A stretch of DNA of 64,000 bases. It comes from Paenarthrobacter nitroguajacolicus. GTDB lineage: Bacteria > Actinomycetota > Actinomycetes > Actinomycetales > Micrococcaceae. Under the pieces are notes generated by a model, which saw only the letters and a program-made list of their open reading frames with translations, was not told the DNA's origin and made no database searches. Below, piece by piece: positions 42,104 through 50,231 of the stretch (the stretch's first letter is position 1; every line of letters starts with the position of its first letter). The DNA lies in assembly GCF_007786235.1 (NCBI RefSeq), contig NZ_VNFK01000021.1, forward strand, positions 1 to 64,000. The letters are read 5' to 3'. The position numbers and the translations under genes are program-made.

Positions 42104-42131
42104 TGAGAAACGGTAAGAAAACGCTTTCTCA
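42104..42131. promoter_or_regulatory. operator candidate upstream of GH28 gene (LacI-like)
   Basis: AGAAAACGCTTTCT (42116-42129) has the AAANCGNTTT core typical of LacI-family operators. Flanking TGAGAAA (42104-42110) and TTTCTCA (42125-42131) form a second inverted repeat. It lies 69-96 nt upstream of the exo-polygalacturonase start. Confidence 0.5.
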
Positions 42132-42178
42132 GAACACCCTAGGAAGGTTTGAGGGCGGGGTCAAGCACTCTGATCCGC

Positions 42179-42242
42179 GCCGACGTGGCACTTAATGACA
42201 GTCCGGGAGCGGCGGATTGTCATCAACTGCCATCTCGACGGC
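42179..42242. repeat. intergenic inverted repeat, TGGCA/TGACA family (copy B, inverted)
   Basis: Arms GACGTGGCACTTAATGACAG on the left and, in complement, GAGATGGCAGTTGATGACAA on the right. These correspond to the right and left arms of copies A and C, so this copy is in the opposite orientation. It lies just after the IclR stop, before the GH28 promoter. Confidence 0.72.
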
Positions 42243-42252
42243 GGATGGGCGC

Positions 42253-43068
42253 CTACCGCGGGGAGCGGCCACCCAGGCGTGAAGTGACCTTGGCGGCCGC
42301 TGCAGCGCAGGCTTCGCCGAGGCTGGCCAAGGTGTCCTGTGAAACCCGGAATTTGGGGGCAGGAATCAAGACGGAGGCCACGATGTCGCCCCTGTGGTCG
42401 TAGACCGGCGAAGCAACGCCCACCTCTTCGATGGAGGTTTCGCCAAAGTTGGCGGCCCAGCCCCGCTTTGCGGCTTCCCCAAGCCGAGCCAGGTAACTTT
42501 CCACAGAAGCTTCGTCCAGGCCCGGCAGGGTGATGGAACCACTGCGCAGCAGGTTCCGCACCCTGTCCTTGTCTTCGTTGGCAAGGAACACCTGCACCGA
42601 TGAACTCAATGCCTCGTTGTAGCGGGCTCCGAGCGGGGCCAGGTGTTTCACCTGATGGCGGCTGGGGATCTGCTCCACGCACATGGACTCGACGCCGTTC
42701 CACACCATGAGGGCGCTCGTCTCTCCCGTGCGTTCGGTCAACTCCCGCAGTACGGGGTAGGCCACGCGTCGCTCTTCGAGTTCCGCCAGGAGGGGGCCCG
42801 CCATCGCGATCATCCCCAGCCCCAAGCGGAACCTGCGCGAATCGACGTCGCGCTCTACCAGGTTTTCCTGCTCCAGCGTGGCCAGGATGCGCGAAACCGT
42901 ACTCTTGTGCAGGCCGATCCGGCCCGCGATTTCGGTGACTCCCAGGAGCGGCTCGTCTGCAGTAAAGCTCCTCAGCACCGCGATGGCGTTGACGATGACG
43001 GACGTGCTCTTGCTGTCGCCGTTACCGTTGTTGCCGTCAGGAGTCTCGCTGGTTTCCGTGGGAGTCAT
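42253..43068 (-). CDS. IclR-family regulator
   Basis: 271 aa. The N-terminal HTH (LGVTEIAGRIGLHKSTVSRI then LATLEQENLVERD) is followed by an IclR effector domain (SALMVWNGVESMCVEQIPSR, GWAANFGETSIEEVGVASPV). TATAGT lies 6 nt before the ATG on the minus strand, consistent with a leaderless mRNA. It sits between the creatinase operon and the GH28 gene, on the same strand as both; which it controls cannot be told from position. Sarcosine/creatine control is a reasonable guess because it lies right after creatinase. Confidence 0.86.
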   Translation of the reverse strand: MTPTETSETPDGNNGNGDSKSTSVIVNAIAVLRSFTADEPLLGVTEIAGRIGLHKSTVSRILATLEQENLVERDVDSRRFRLGLGMIAMAGPLLAELEERRVAYPVLRELTERTGETSALMVWNGVESMCVEQIPSRHQVKHLAPLGARYNEALSSSVQVFLANEDKDRVRNLLRSGSITLPGLDEASVESYLARLGEAAKRGWAANFGETSIEEVGVASPVYDHRGDIVASVLIPAPKFRVSQDTLASLGEACAAAAAKVTSRLGGRSPR

Positions 43069-43154
43069 GGGATCACTATATTTCGCCGGGGCCGTCCGGA
43101 AGTTCCGAACCGGGGCCGGCGGACGCCGTGCACTGCGCCCGCCGGCCGTTCCAC

Positions 43155-44411
43155 CTAGGCTCCGATGATGTTGTACTCGGGGCCGAACGGGAACTTGGTG
43201 ATGTTCTCCGCGCCGTCTTCGCCTACCACCAGGATGTCGTGCTCGCGGTATCCGCCGGCACCCGGCTGGCCGTCCAGCACAGTGATCATGGGCTCCATCG
43301 AAACCACCATGCCGGGCTCGAGGACCGTGTCGATGTCCTCGCGCAGCTCCAGCCCGGCTTCACGTCCGTAGTAGTGGCTAAGCACACCGAACGAGTGGCC
43401 GTAGCCGAAGGTCCGGTTCGCCAGGAGGCCGTGGCTGATGTAGATCTCGTTGAGCTCCGCAGCGATGTCCTTGCAGACAGCGCCGGGCTTGATGAGTTCA
43501 AGGCCGCGCTTGTGGACCTCAACGTTGACGTTCCACAGTTCCAGTGAGCGGGCGTCCGGTTCGCCGTAGAACAGGGTGCGCTCCAGGGCGGTGTAGTAGC
43601 CGCTGGTCATCGGGAAGCAGTTCAGGGACAGGATGTCGTGTTCCTGGATCTTGCGGGTGGTGGCCCAGTTGTGGGCGCCGTCGGTGTTGATGCCCGACTG
43701 GAACCACACCCAGGTATCGCGGATTTCCGAGTCCGGAAAGGTCCGGGCAATCTCGTGGACCATGGCCTCGGTGCCGATCAGGGCAACCTCGTACTCCGTG
43801 ATACCCGCAGTGATCGCGTTACGGATGGCTTCGCCGCCCAAGTCACCGATGCGCGCGCCGTGTTTGATGACAGCGATCTCTTCGTCGGACTTGATCATGC
43901 GCTGGCGCATGGCCGACTGCGCAACGTCCACCAGCGTCGCGCCGGAGAACGCGGCCTGGATCTTGTTCCGATTGTCCAAGGGCAGCGAGTCATCCTCGAC
44001 GCCGATGCGGCGCGGGTTGATGCCGCGGGCCCGCAGGACTTCCTGGATGGCGTAGATGTAGTTGTCCCTGCGCCAGTCCGTGTACACCAGGTTGTCGCCG
44101 TAGCTGCGGCGCCAAGGCATACCGGCGTCGATATTTGCCGTAATGGTGACCGTGTCATCCTTGGTGACCACCATGCCGTAGGACCGGCCGAAGTAGGTGA
44201 AGAGGAAATCGGAGTAGTACTTGATGGAGTGGTAGCTGGTGAGGATGACGGCGTCGAGGTCCTTCTCGGCCATGATCCGGCGAAGGCCTGCAAGGCGGCG
44301 CTCGAATTCAGCGTCGGAGAAGGTCAGCGAGACTTTCCCGCCATTGTTGAGGACCTTGGTGCGCTCGAGTTTGGCGACATCGTTGACGGACTCGTTCTGG
44401 GTGATGGTCAT
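43155..44411 (-). CDS. creatinase (creatine amidinohydrolase)
   Basis: 418 aa of the M24 'pita-bread' fold. Strong block similarity to characterised creatinases: ILTSYHSIKYYSDFLFTYFG, NIDAGMPWRRSYGDN, TWVWFQSGINTDGAHNWATT (catalytic His), SLNCFPMTSGYYTALERTLF and TFGYGHSFGVLSHYYGREAG. It lacks the metal ligands of M24 peptidases, as creatinase does. It hydrolyses creatine to sarcosine and urea. AAAGGAACCACC precedes the ATG at 44411. It follows the MHS transporter gene and supplies sarcosine to the soxBDAG oxidase encoded at 48.6-53.8 kb. Confidence 0.92.
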   Translation of the reverse strand: MTITQNESVNDVAKLERTKVLNNGGKVSLTFSDAEFERRLAGLRRIMAEKDLDAVILTSYHSIKYYSDFLFTYFGRSYGMVVTKDDTVTITANIDAGMPWRRSYGDNLVYTDWRRDNYIYAIQEVLRARGINPRRIGVEDDSLPLDNRNKIQAAFSGATLVDVAQSAMRQRMIKSDEEIAVIKHGARIGDLGGEAIRNAITAGITEYEVALIGTEAMVHEIARTFPDSEIRDTWVWFQSGINTDGAHNWATTRKIQEHDILSLNCFPMTSGYYTALERTLFYGEPDARSLELWNVNVEVHKRGLELIKPGAVCKDIAAELNEIYISHGLLANRTFGYGHSFGVLSHYYGREAGLELREDIDTVLEPGMVVSMEPMITVLDGQPGAGGYREHDILVVGEDGAENITKFPFGPEYNIIGA

Positions 44412-44438
44412 GGTGGTTCCTTTCAAGGGTTGGTTGTT

Positions 44439-45797
44439 CTAGTCCTGCAGCAGAGGCTTCTTGGAAGTCTCCGCGGCGAACAGGACTGCGATGAGGGAAA
44501 CGAGGGCGGCGGCCACGAGGTACCAGCCGGGGGCCAGCGTGCTGTGGGTCATGCCGATCAAGAGGGTGGCCATGAAGGGGGCGGTGCCGCCGAACAGGGC
44601 GTTGGAGAGGTTGAAGCTGACAGCAAAGCCGGTGTAGCGGACCTTTGTGGGGAAGAGTTCGGCGAGGAAACTGGGCAAGGTGCCGTCGTTAAGGGTGAGC
44701 ATCCCGCCCAGCAGGATCTGCACCAACACGATCACCAGGAAGTTGCGGGTGTCCAGGAGCATGAAGGCCGGGACGGTCAGCAGTATGAAGAGGACTGATG
44801 CCGTGATGAGCATGCGCTTGCGGCCGAATTTGTCCGATGCAATGCCGGTCAGGAAGATAAAGCCGATGTAGCTGGCCAAAGCAATGGTGGTGGCCAGGAA
44901 CGACTCCGTGGCTCCGAAGCCCAGCTCCTCCGACAGGTAGGTGGGCATGTAGCTGAGGATCACGTAGAAGCCGACGGCGTTGAGCAGCACCGCACCGGTG
45001 GCGATGATGAGCTGCTTCCGGTAAGTCCTGAACATGGCGAACGCCGGGGCCTTCACCGCATTGTCTTTCTCGGCCAGTTCACGGAATGCCGGCGTATCCT
45101 CCAGCTTGGTCCGGATGTACCGACCGATCAGGCCCATGGGTGCCGCGAGCAGGAAGGGCAGGCGCCATCCCCATTCGTTGAGCTGTTCTGTGGTGAGGAC
45201 AGAACTCAGCAGGGCGGCCAGCAGGGATCCCAGCAGCAGTCCGGCTGCGGTACTTGCAGGCACGACGGCGGCATAGAGTCCGCGTCGATTGGCCGGCGCG
45301 TACTCCACCAGGAAGGCGGAGGCGCCTGCGTATTCGCCTGCGGCGGAGAAGCCTTGGACCACTCTGACCAGGAGGAGCAGGATCGGCGCCATGACGCCGA
45401 TGGTGGCGTAACCCGGGATCAGTGCGATGCAGAAAGTGGCCACCGACATCAGGACGATCGAGAGGCTGAGTGCTTGTTTGCGGCCGAGCCTGTCGCCGAT
45501 ATGCCCCCAGATGAAACCGCCGAGGGGCCTCACGAAGAAGCTGATGGCGAAGACTCCGAAGGTCGCGAGCAGGGCGGTTTGCCGGTCGGACTCAGGGAAG
45601 AAGACCGAGGAGATGATGCCGGCCAGATAACCGTAGACGGCGTAATCGAACCATTCGACAAAGTTGCCGATGAAGCTGGCAGTGACAACCCGCCGTCGGG
45701 TGTCCTTGCTGACTGTGTTCTTGGGGCTGGGTGTGTGGTTGTGGCCGGAGGCGGGTGAGATGCCTTGCTCGGCTGCCACAGAGGATTCATTGCTCAT
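44439..45797 (-). CDS. MFS transporter, metabolite:H+ symporter (MHS) family
   Basis: 452 aa with 12 membrane segments of the ProP/MHS type. Signature regions: ASFIGNFVEWFDYAVYGYLA, FVRPLGGFIWGHIGDRLGRK and GFSAAGEYAGASAFLVEYAP. The ATG at 45797 follows GGTGGACAC. MHS carriers import betaine, proline and related zwitterions; placed before creatinase in the same direction it is most likely the creatine or sarcosine importer. Confidence 0.87.
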   Translation of the reverse strand: MSNESSVAAEQGISPASGHNHTPSPKNTVSKDTRRRVVTASFIGNFVEWFDYAVYGYLAGIISSVFFPESDRQTALLATFGVFAISFFVRPLGGFIWGHIGDRLGRKQALSLSIVLMSVATFCIALIPGYATIGVMAPILLLLVRVVQGFSAAGEYAGASAFLVEYAPANRRGLYAAVVPASTAAGLLLGSLLAALLSSVLTTEQLNEWGWRLPFLLAAPMGLIGRYIRTKLEDTPAFRELAEKDNAVKAPAFAMFRTYRKQLIIATGAVLLNAVGFYVILSYMPTYLSEELGFGATESFLATTIALASYIGFIFLTGIASDKFGRKRMLITASVLFILLTVPAFMLLDTRNFLVIVLVQILLGGMLTLNDGTLPSFLAELFPTKVRYTGFAVSFNLSNALFGGTAPFMATLLIGMTHSTLAPGWYLVAAALVSLIAVLFAAETSKKPLLQD

Positions 45798-45818
45798 GTG
45801 TCCACCAAAATCATTGGG

Positions 45819-45977
45819 GTTGCATACAACGCAACGCTGTTGCACCAGAGTATGTGTGAGCGCCGCCACGGTCAAGAGCTATTTTTTTGCTGGTGCAGGT
45901 GGCTGCACTCCAATGAAGTCACCGAGAGTGCCGAGCGCCCTTTTGTGATCTGTTGCATTCAAACAAACACTGTTGCA
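45819..45977. promoter_or_regulatory. paired GTTGCA repeats upstream of the transporter
   Basis: GTTGCA occurs at 45819 and 45839, and again at 45952 and 45972: two pairs, each spaced exactly 20 bp. The first pair lies in GTTGCATACAAC (perfect 4-4-4 palindrome) plus GCAACGCTGTTGC. Likely binding sites for the GntR regulator encoded at 46346-47017. This is the regulatory part of the 548-bp gene-free stretch 45798-46345; the rest holds the repeats listed below. Confidence 0.5.
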
Positions 45978-46007
45978 GCAAGTGGATCAGATGCCCCAAC
46001 CTCACGG

Positions 46008-46179
46008 CCCTCTCTCACCTCCCAACCCCTTTACGCCGACCCTCTCTCACATCCCACCCCCTTCCCACCGACCCTCTCTCACATCCCAACCCCTTTCCGC
46101 CGCCCCTCTCTCACATCCCAACCCCTCCCACCGACCCCCTCTCACATCCCAACCCCTTCTCACCGCCCCTCTCTCACCT
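46008..46179. repeat. 31-32-bp tandem repeat, five units plus a partial
   Basis: Units begin at 46008, 46040, 46072, 46104 and 46135, with a partial at 46167. Each starts CCCTCTCTCAC (CCCCCTCTCAC in unit 5), continues ATCCCAACCCC with small changes and ends CCACCGA or CCGCCGA. Strongly pyrimidine-rich on this strand. No open frame is convincing across it. Confidence 0.85.
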
Positions 46180-46231
46180 GGGTGAAGAAGGCCCGACGAG
46201 TAAGGACTATGCCGCAGCCAAGGCGAGGAAA

Positions 46232-46265
46232 GTCGCGACGGACTGACGCGACGGTCCGTCGCGAC
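46232..46265 (-). terminator. perfect 12-bp hairpin after the GntR gene
   Basis: GTCGCGACGGAC (46232-46243) and GTCCGTCGCGAC (46254-46265), 10-nt loop, about 80 nt beyond the GntR stop on the minus strand. Possible transcript end. Confidence 0.5.
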
Positions 46266-46268
46266 GGG

Positions 46269-46345
46269 ATATGAGAGAGCGACCCGAAAAACCGGTCGGG
46301 ACGTGAGAGAGCGACCCGAAAAACGGGTCGGGACGTGAGAGGGGG
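46269..46345. repeat. second 32-bp tandem repeat, two units plus a partial
   Basis: Units at 46269-46300 and 46301-46332 with a partial at 46333-46345. Each contains TGAGAGAGCGACCCGAAAAA and ends CGGTCGGG or GGGTCGGG; ACCCGAAAAACGGGT gives a local hairpin. TGAGAGAG is the complement of the CTCTCTCA that starts the units at 46008. Confidence 0.8.
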
Positions 46346-47017
46346 TCAGAGGACCTTGCGGATGGTCTCTTCGAAGCTGACCACGTGGTGCAGGGCGAGC
46401 TCGGCAGCGCGGTCTTCGTCGCCGTCGGCGATGGCGGTCAAGAGGTCGGCGTGCTCGGAGATGTGGCCGGAGACGGAGGGCATTTTCTCGAGCATGTGGC
46501 ACCAGATGCGGGTGGCGAGGTTGTCGTAGCGGATGAGGACGTCTTCCAGGTGCGCATTGGCGGAGGCCTTGTAGATGAGCCGGTGCACTTGGATGTCGTA
46601 GCGCATGAGTTCCTGCGAGGAAGCATCCTGGCCCTCAAGCTCGCGAATCGCCGCAGCGACAGCACGGAGCTCTGAACGCATGCCCGGACTTGCCATGCGC
46701 GCCGCTTTCCGGGAGGCCAGGGGTTCCAGGAGCTCGCGGATTTCGGAGACCTCGGCGAGCTGCGTGATGTCCACGCCGGTAGCGAAGGTGCCCCGCCGAG
46801 GGTAGGAAACCACCAGGTGGTCGCTTTCGAGGCGTTTGATGGCTTCGCGGACGGGGGTTCGCCCAATGCCGAGTTCCGCAGCGATCTGACCGTCATTGAT
46901 GGGATCGCCGGGCTTGATGTCCAGCATGATGAGCCGGTCGCGCAGCAGCAGGTATGCATTCTCTGCGAGGGACGTGCCCTGCGGAGCTGTCTCCAGTGCT
47001 TCCAATGCTGCGCTCAT
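46346..47017 (-). CDS. GntR/FCD-family regulator of the creatine/sarcosine genes
   Basis: 223 aa. The HTH is NAYLLLRDRLIMLDIKPGDP with IAAELGIGRTPVREAIKRLE; the FCD domain carries MRYDIQVHRLIYKASANAHL and ISEHADLLTAIADGDEDRA. GGGAGAGAGCA precedes the ATG. It stands between the transporter/creatinase genes and the divergent glyA-sox operon, so it probably controls both; the ligand may be sarcosine, glycine or a folate-pathway product. Confidence 0.86.
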   Translation of the reverse strand: MSAALEALETAPQGTSLAENAYLLLRDRLIMLDIKPGDPINDGQIAAELGIGRTPVREAIKRLESDHLVVSYPRRGTFATGVDITQLAEVSEIRELLEPLASRKAARMASPGMRSELRAVAAAIRELEGQDASSQELMRYDIQVHRLIYKASANAHLEDVLIRYDNLATRIWCHMLEKMPSVSGHISEHADLLTAIADGDEDRAAELALHHVVSFEETIRKVL

Positions 47018-47071
47018 TGCTCTCTCCCGTTGTCGTAATCCCAGTCTGTTGGATGAGTTACCGAAGACCTG

Positions 47072-47099
47072 TTGACGACTATGTGATCTCCAACATACT
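47072..47099 (+). promoter_or_regulatory. promoter of the glyA-sox operon
   Basis: TTGACG (47072-47077), 16-bp spacer, CATACT (47094-47099), 70 nt before the glyA ATG. The A+T-rich stretch TTCTAATATATCAG follows at 47110 and may be part of an operator. Confidence 0.45.
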
Positions 47100-47168
47100 A
47101 TGGCAATAGTTCTAATATATCAGTTGCCTAACAGATGGCCGCTTCAAGTACTTCAGAAGGAGAACACC

Positions 47169-48578
47169 ATGGTTGAACCGCTGATCCGCCCGCTCGCACA
47201 GGCGGACCCGGAGGTCGATCAGGCGATCGCCCAGGAACTCATCCGACAGCAGTCCACGTTGGAAATGATCGCCTCTGAGAACTTCGCCCCGACGGCTGTC
47301 ATGGAAGCCCAGGGCTCGGTGCTGACCAACAAGTACGCCGAGGGCTACCCCGGCAAGCGCTACTACGGCGGCTGCGAACACGTTGATGTGATCGAACAGC
47401 TGGCCATCGACCGCCTGAAGTCACTATTCGGAGCCGAATTCGCCAACGTCCAGCCGCACTCCGGTGCACAGGCCAACGCTTCGGCGATGCACGCGCTGAT
47501 CACCCCGGGCGACACCATCATGGGCCTGAACCTCGCCCACGGCGGCCACCTGACGCACGGCATGCGGATCAACTTCTCCGGCAAGCTCTACAAGGTTGTC
47601 CCCTACGGAGTCCGCGAAGACACCCACACCGTGGACATGGCGGAGGTAGAGCGCCTCGCCCTTGAGAGCAAGCCGCAGCTGATCGTGGCCGGCTGGTCCG
47701 CGTATGCGCGGCAGCTGGACTTCGCAGAGTTCCGTCGCATCGCGGACCTGGTGGGTGCCTACCTCATGGTGGACATGGCGCACTTCGCCGGCCTGGTGGC
47801 CGCTGGCTTGCACCCGTCGCCGGTCCCGCACGCCCACATCGTTACCAGCACCACGCACAAGACCCTCGGCGGCCCCCGCGGCGGCGTGATCCTGACCAAC
47901 GACGCCGACATCGCCAAGAAGGTCAACTCCGCAGTCTTCCCCGGCCAGCAGGGTGGTCCCCTGGAGCACGTCATCGCAGCCAAGGCCGTGGCCTTCAAGA
48001 TGGCAGCCGAGCCGGAGTTCCAGGAACGCCAGGTCCGCGTGCTGGAAGGCTCAAAGATCCTGGCCCAGCGCCTCCTCCAGGAAGACGTAGCTGCAGCCGG
48101 CATCTCCGTGGTCAGCGGTGGAACTGACGTCCACCTGGTCCTCGCCGACCTCCGCCACTCAGTCCTTAACGGCCAGCAGGCCGAGGACACCCTGCACCGC
48201 ATCGGCATCACGGTCAACCGCAACGCAGTCCCGTTCGACCCCCGCCCGCCGATGGTTTCCTCCGGCCTGCGCATCGGGACGCCCGCCCTCGCCGCCCGCG
48301 GTTTCGGTGCTGAAGAGTTCACCGAAGTTTCGGACATTATTGCGACGGCGTTGATCGCCGCAGCGAACAGTGGCACCAAAGACAGCGGCACCAAAGACAG
48401 CGGCGCCCAAGCAGGCACAGAAGCAGGCAGCGAAGGTGACGTCGCGCTGGACGACGCGACCGCCGTCGAACTCCGCGACCGCGTGACCGCACTGGCGGAC
48501 AAGTTCCCCCTCTACCCGCATCTCGGCAATGGCGCCGCAACCGCAACCGAAGCAGAACTGATTGGAGCAGCCCAGTGA
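47169..48578 (+). CDS. glyA: serine hydroxymethyltransferase
   Basis: 469 aa PLP enzyme interconverting glycine plus 5,10-methylene-THF and serine plus THF. Motifs: ASENFAPTAVMEAQGSVLTN, NKYAEGYPGKRYYGGCEHVD, and the PLP-lysine block TSTTHKTLGGPRGGVILTN. AGAAGGAGAACACC precedes the ATG. An extra low-complexity linker near residues 398-425 contains SGTKDSGTKDSGAQAG, where the family has a short loop. As first gene before soxB (overlapping GTGA) it recycles the glycine and one-carbon units from sarcosine oxidation. Confidence 0.92.
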   Translation: MVEPLIRPLAQADPEVDQAIAQELIRQQSTLEMIASENFAPTAVMEAQGSVLTNKYAEGYPGKRYYGGCEHVDVIEQLAIDRLKSLFGAEFANVQPHSGAQANASAMHALITPGDTIMGLNLAHGGHLTHGMRINFSGKLYKVVPYGVREDTHTVDMAEVERLALESKPQLIVAGWSAYARQLDFAEFRRIADLVGAYLMVDMAHFAGLVAAGLHPSPVPHAHIVTSTTHKTLGGPRGGVILTNDADIAKKVNSAVFPGQQGGPLEHVIAAKAVAFKMAAEPEFQERQVRVLEGSKILAQRLLQEDVAAAGISVVSGGTDVHLVLADLRHSVLNGQQAEDTLHRIGITVNRNAVPFDPRPPMVSSGLRIGTPALAARGFGAEEFTEVSDIIATALIAAANSGTKDSGTKDSGAQAGTEAGSEGDVALDDATAVELRDRVTALADKFPLYPHLGNGAATATEAELIGAAQ

Positions 48579-49795
48579 GTGCAGACCACCTCCCCGAGCA
48601 CCCGGACTTCCTCTGGCGCAACCCGGATCCGAAGAAGAGCTACGACGCCGTGATCGTAGGCGGCGGCGGGCACGGCCTGGCCACCGCGTACTTCCTGGCC
48701 AAGAACCACGGAATGACCAACATCGCCATCCTGGAAAAGGGTTGGCTGGCCGGTGGCAACATGGCCCGCAACACCACCATCATCCGTTCCAACTACCTCT
48801 GGGACGAGAGCGCAGCAATCTACGAGCATGCCCTCAAGCTCTGGGAGATCCTTCCGGAAGAGCTGGAGTACGACTTCCTGTTCAGCCAGCGCGGCGTCAT
48901 GAACCTCGCGCACACCCTGGGCGACGTCCGCGAAAGCGTTCGCCGCGTGGGCGCCAACAGGCTTAACGGCGTGGACGCTGAGTGGCTTGACCCGCAGCAG
49001 GTCAAAGAACTCTGCCCCATCCTCAACATCAGCGACAACATCCGCTACCCCGTCATGGGCGCCACGTACCAGCCGCGCGCAGGCATCGCCAAGCACGACC
49101 ACGTGGCGTGGGCCTTCGCCCGCAAGTGCGATGAACTCGGTGTGGACATCATCCAGAACTGCGAAGTCACCGGCTTCATCAAGGACGGCAACCGGGTAAC
49201 CGGCGTGCAGACCACCCGCGGCACCATCAACACTGAAAAGGTGGGCCTCTGCGCCGCCGGACACAGCTCCGTGCTGGCAGAGATGGCAGGCTTCCGCCTG
49301 CCGATCCAGTCCCATCCGCTCCAAGCGCTGGTGTCCGAACTGCACGAGCCCGTCCACCCCACGGTGGTCATGTCCAACCACGTTCACGTCTACGTCTCCC
49401 AGGCCCACAAGGGCGAGCTGGTGATGGGCGCCGGCGTCGATTCCTACAACGGTTACGGTCAGCGTGGCTCGTTCCACGTGATCGAGGAGCAGATGGCCGC
49501 GGCCGTTGAACTCTTCCCCATCTTCGCCCGGGCCCACGTGCTCCGGACCTGGGGTGGAATTGTGGACACCACCCTGGATGCTTCTCCGATTGTGGGCCTC
49601 TCCCCTGTGGAGAACATGTTCGTCAACTGTGGTTGGGGAACCGGCGGCTTCAAGGGCACCCCCGCAGCAGGCCTGACGTTCGCGCACACCATTGCCACCG
49701 GTGCCCCGCACAAGCTGAACAAGCCTTTCGCGCTGGAACGCTTCGAGACCGGTGCCTTGATCGACGAACACGGCGCCGCAGCCGTGGCCCACTAG
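48575..49795 (+). CDS. soxB: heterotetrameric sarcosine oxidase, beta subunit
   Basis: 406 aa DAO-fold flavoprotein. The FAD motif is AVIVGGGGHGLATAYFLAKN near residue 27, with NMARNTTIIRSNYLWDES and a C-terminal NCGWGTGGFKGTPAAGLTFA. This subunit binds FAD, carries the covalent FMN (through a His) and oxidises sarcosine. GTG start overlaps the glyA stop. Partners soxD, soxA and soxG follow in the standard B-D-A-G order. Confidence 0.93.
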   Translation: MSADHLPEHPDFLWRNPDPKKSYDAVIVGGGGHGLATAYFLAKNHGMTNIAILEKGWLAGGNMARNTTIIRSNYLWDESAAIYEHALKLWEILPEELEYDFLFSQRGVMNLAHTLGDVRESVRRVGANRLNGVDAEWLDPQQVKELCPILNISDNIRYPVMGATYQPRAGIAKHDHVAWAFARKCDELGVDIIQNCEVTGFIKDGNRVTGVQTTRGTINTEKVGLCAAGHSSVLAEMAGFRLPIQSHPLQALVSELHEPVHPTVVMSNHVHVYVSQAHKGELVMGAGVDSYNGYGQRGSFHVIEEQMAAAVELFPIFARAHVLRTWGGIVDTTLDASPIVGLSPVENMFVNCGWGTGGFKGTPAAGLTFAHTIATGAPHKLNKPFALERFETGALIDEHGAAAVAH

Positions 49796-49812
49796 CCAGG
49801 ACAGGAAAAGAC

Positions 49813-50229
49813 ATGCTCCTCATTTCATGCCCCAACTGCGGGCCACGCGACGAAACCGAATTCCACTACGGTGGCCAGGCGCACATCGCCTACCCCGAGA
49901 GCCCGAATGACCTCACGGACCGGGAATGGGCTGAATACCTGTTCTACCGCGAGAACACCAAGGGCACCTTCGCCGAGCGTTGGGTCCACAGCACAGGCTG
50001 CCGGCAGTGGTTCAACATGCTCCGCGACACCGTGAGCTACGACATCCACGCCATTTACGCGATGGGCCAGCCCCGCCCGGATCTGAAGACAACCAGCCCC
50101 AAGAGCGAACCGGAACAGCCTGGCGAGTTCACCCAGTCCGGCGACTTCGGCCAGGCCGGCGAACCAGGCCTGGCTCCCGGCGCCACCTCACCCACGGCCA
50201 CCACCCCCATCTCCTCGGAAGGAGTCTAG
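49813..50229 (+). CDS. soxD: heterotetrameric sarcosine oxidase, delta subunit
   Basis: 138 aa. The family core occupies residues 1-95: LLISCPNCGPRDETEFHYGG with the zinc-binding CxxC, AHIAYP, and RWVHSTGCRQWFNMLRDT with the remaining Cys. The last 40 residues are a Gly/Pro/Glu/Thr-rich tail (SGDFGQAGEPGLAPG) beyond the usual end. AGGAAAAGAC precedes the ATG. Structural zinc subunit of the oxidase. Confidence 0.91.
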   Translation: MLLISCPNCGPRDETEFHYGGQAHIAYPESPNDLTDREWAEYLFYRENTKGTFAERWVHSTGCRQWFNMLRDTVSYDIHAIYAMGQPRPDLKTTSPKSEPEQPGEFTQSGDFGQAGEPGLAPGATSPTATTPISSEGV

Positions 50230-50231
50230 AA

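Noticed and set aside
46008..46345. CRISPR array
   Set aside because: Units are contiguous with no variable spacers and no cas genes are near; they are tandem repeats.
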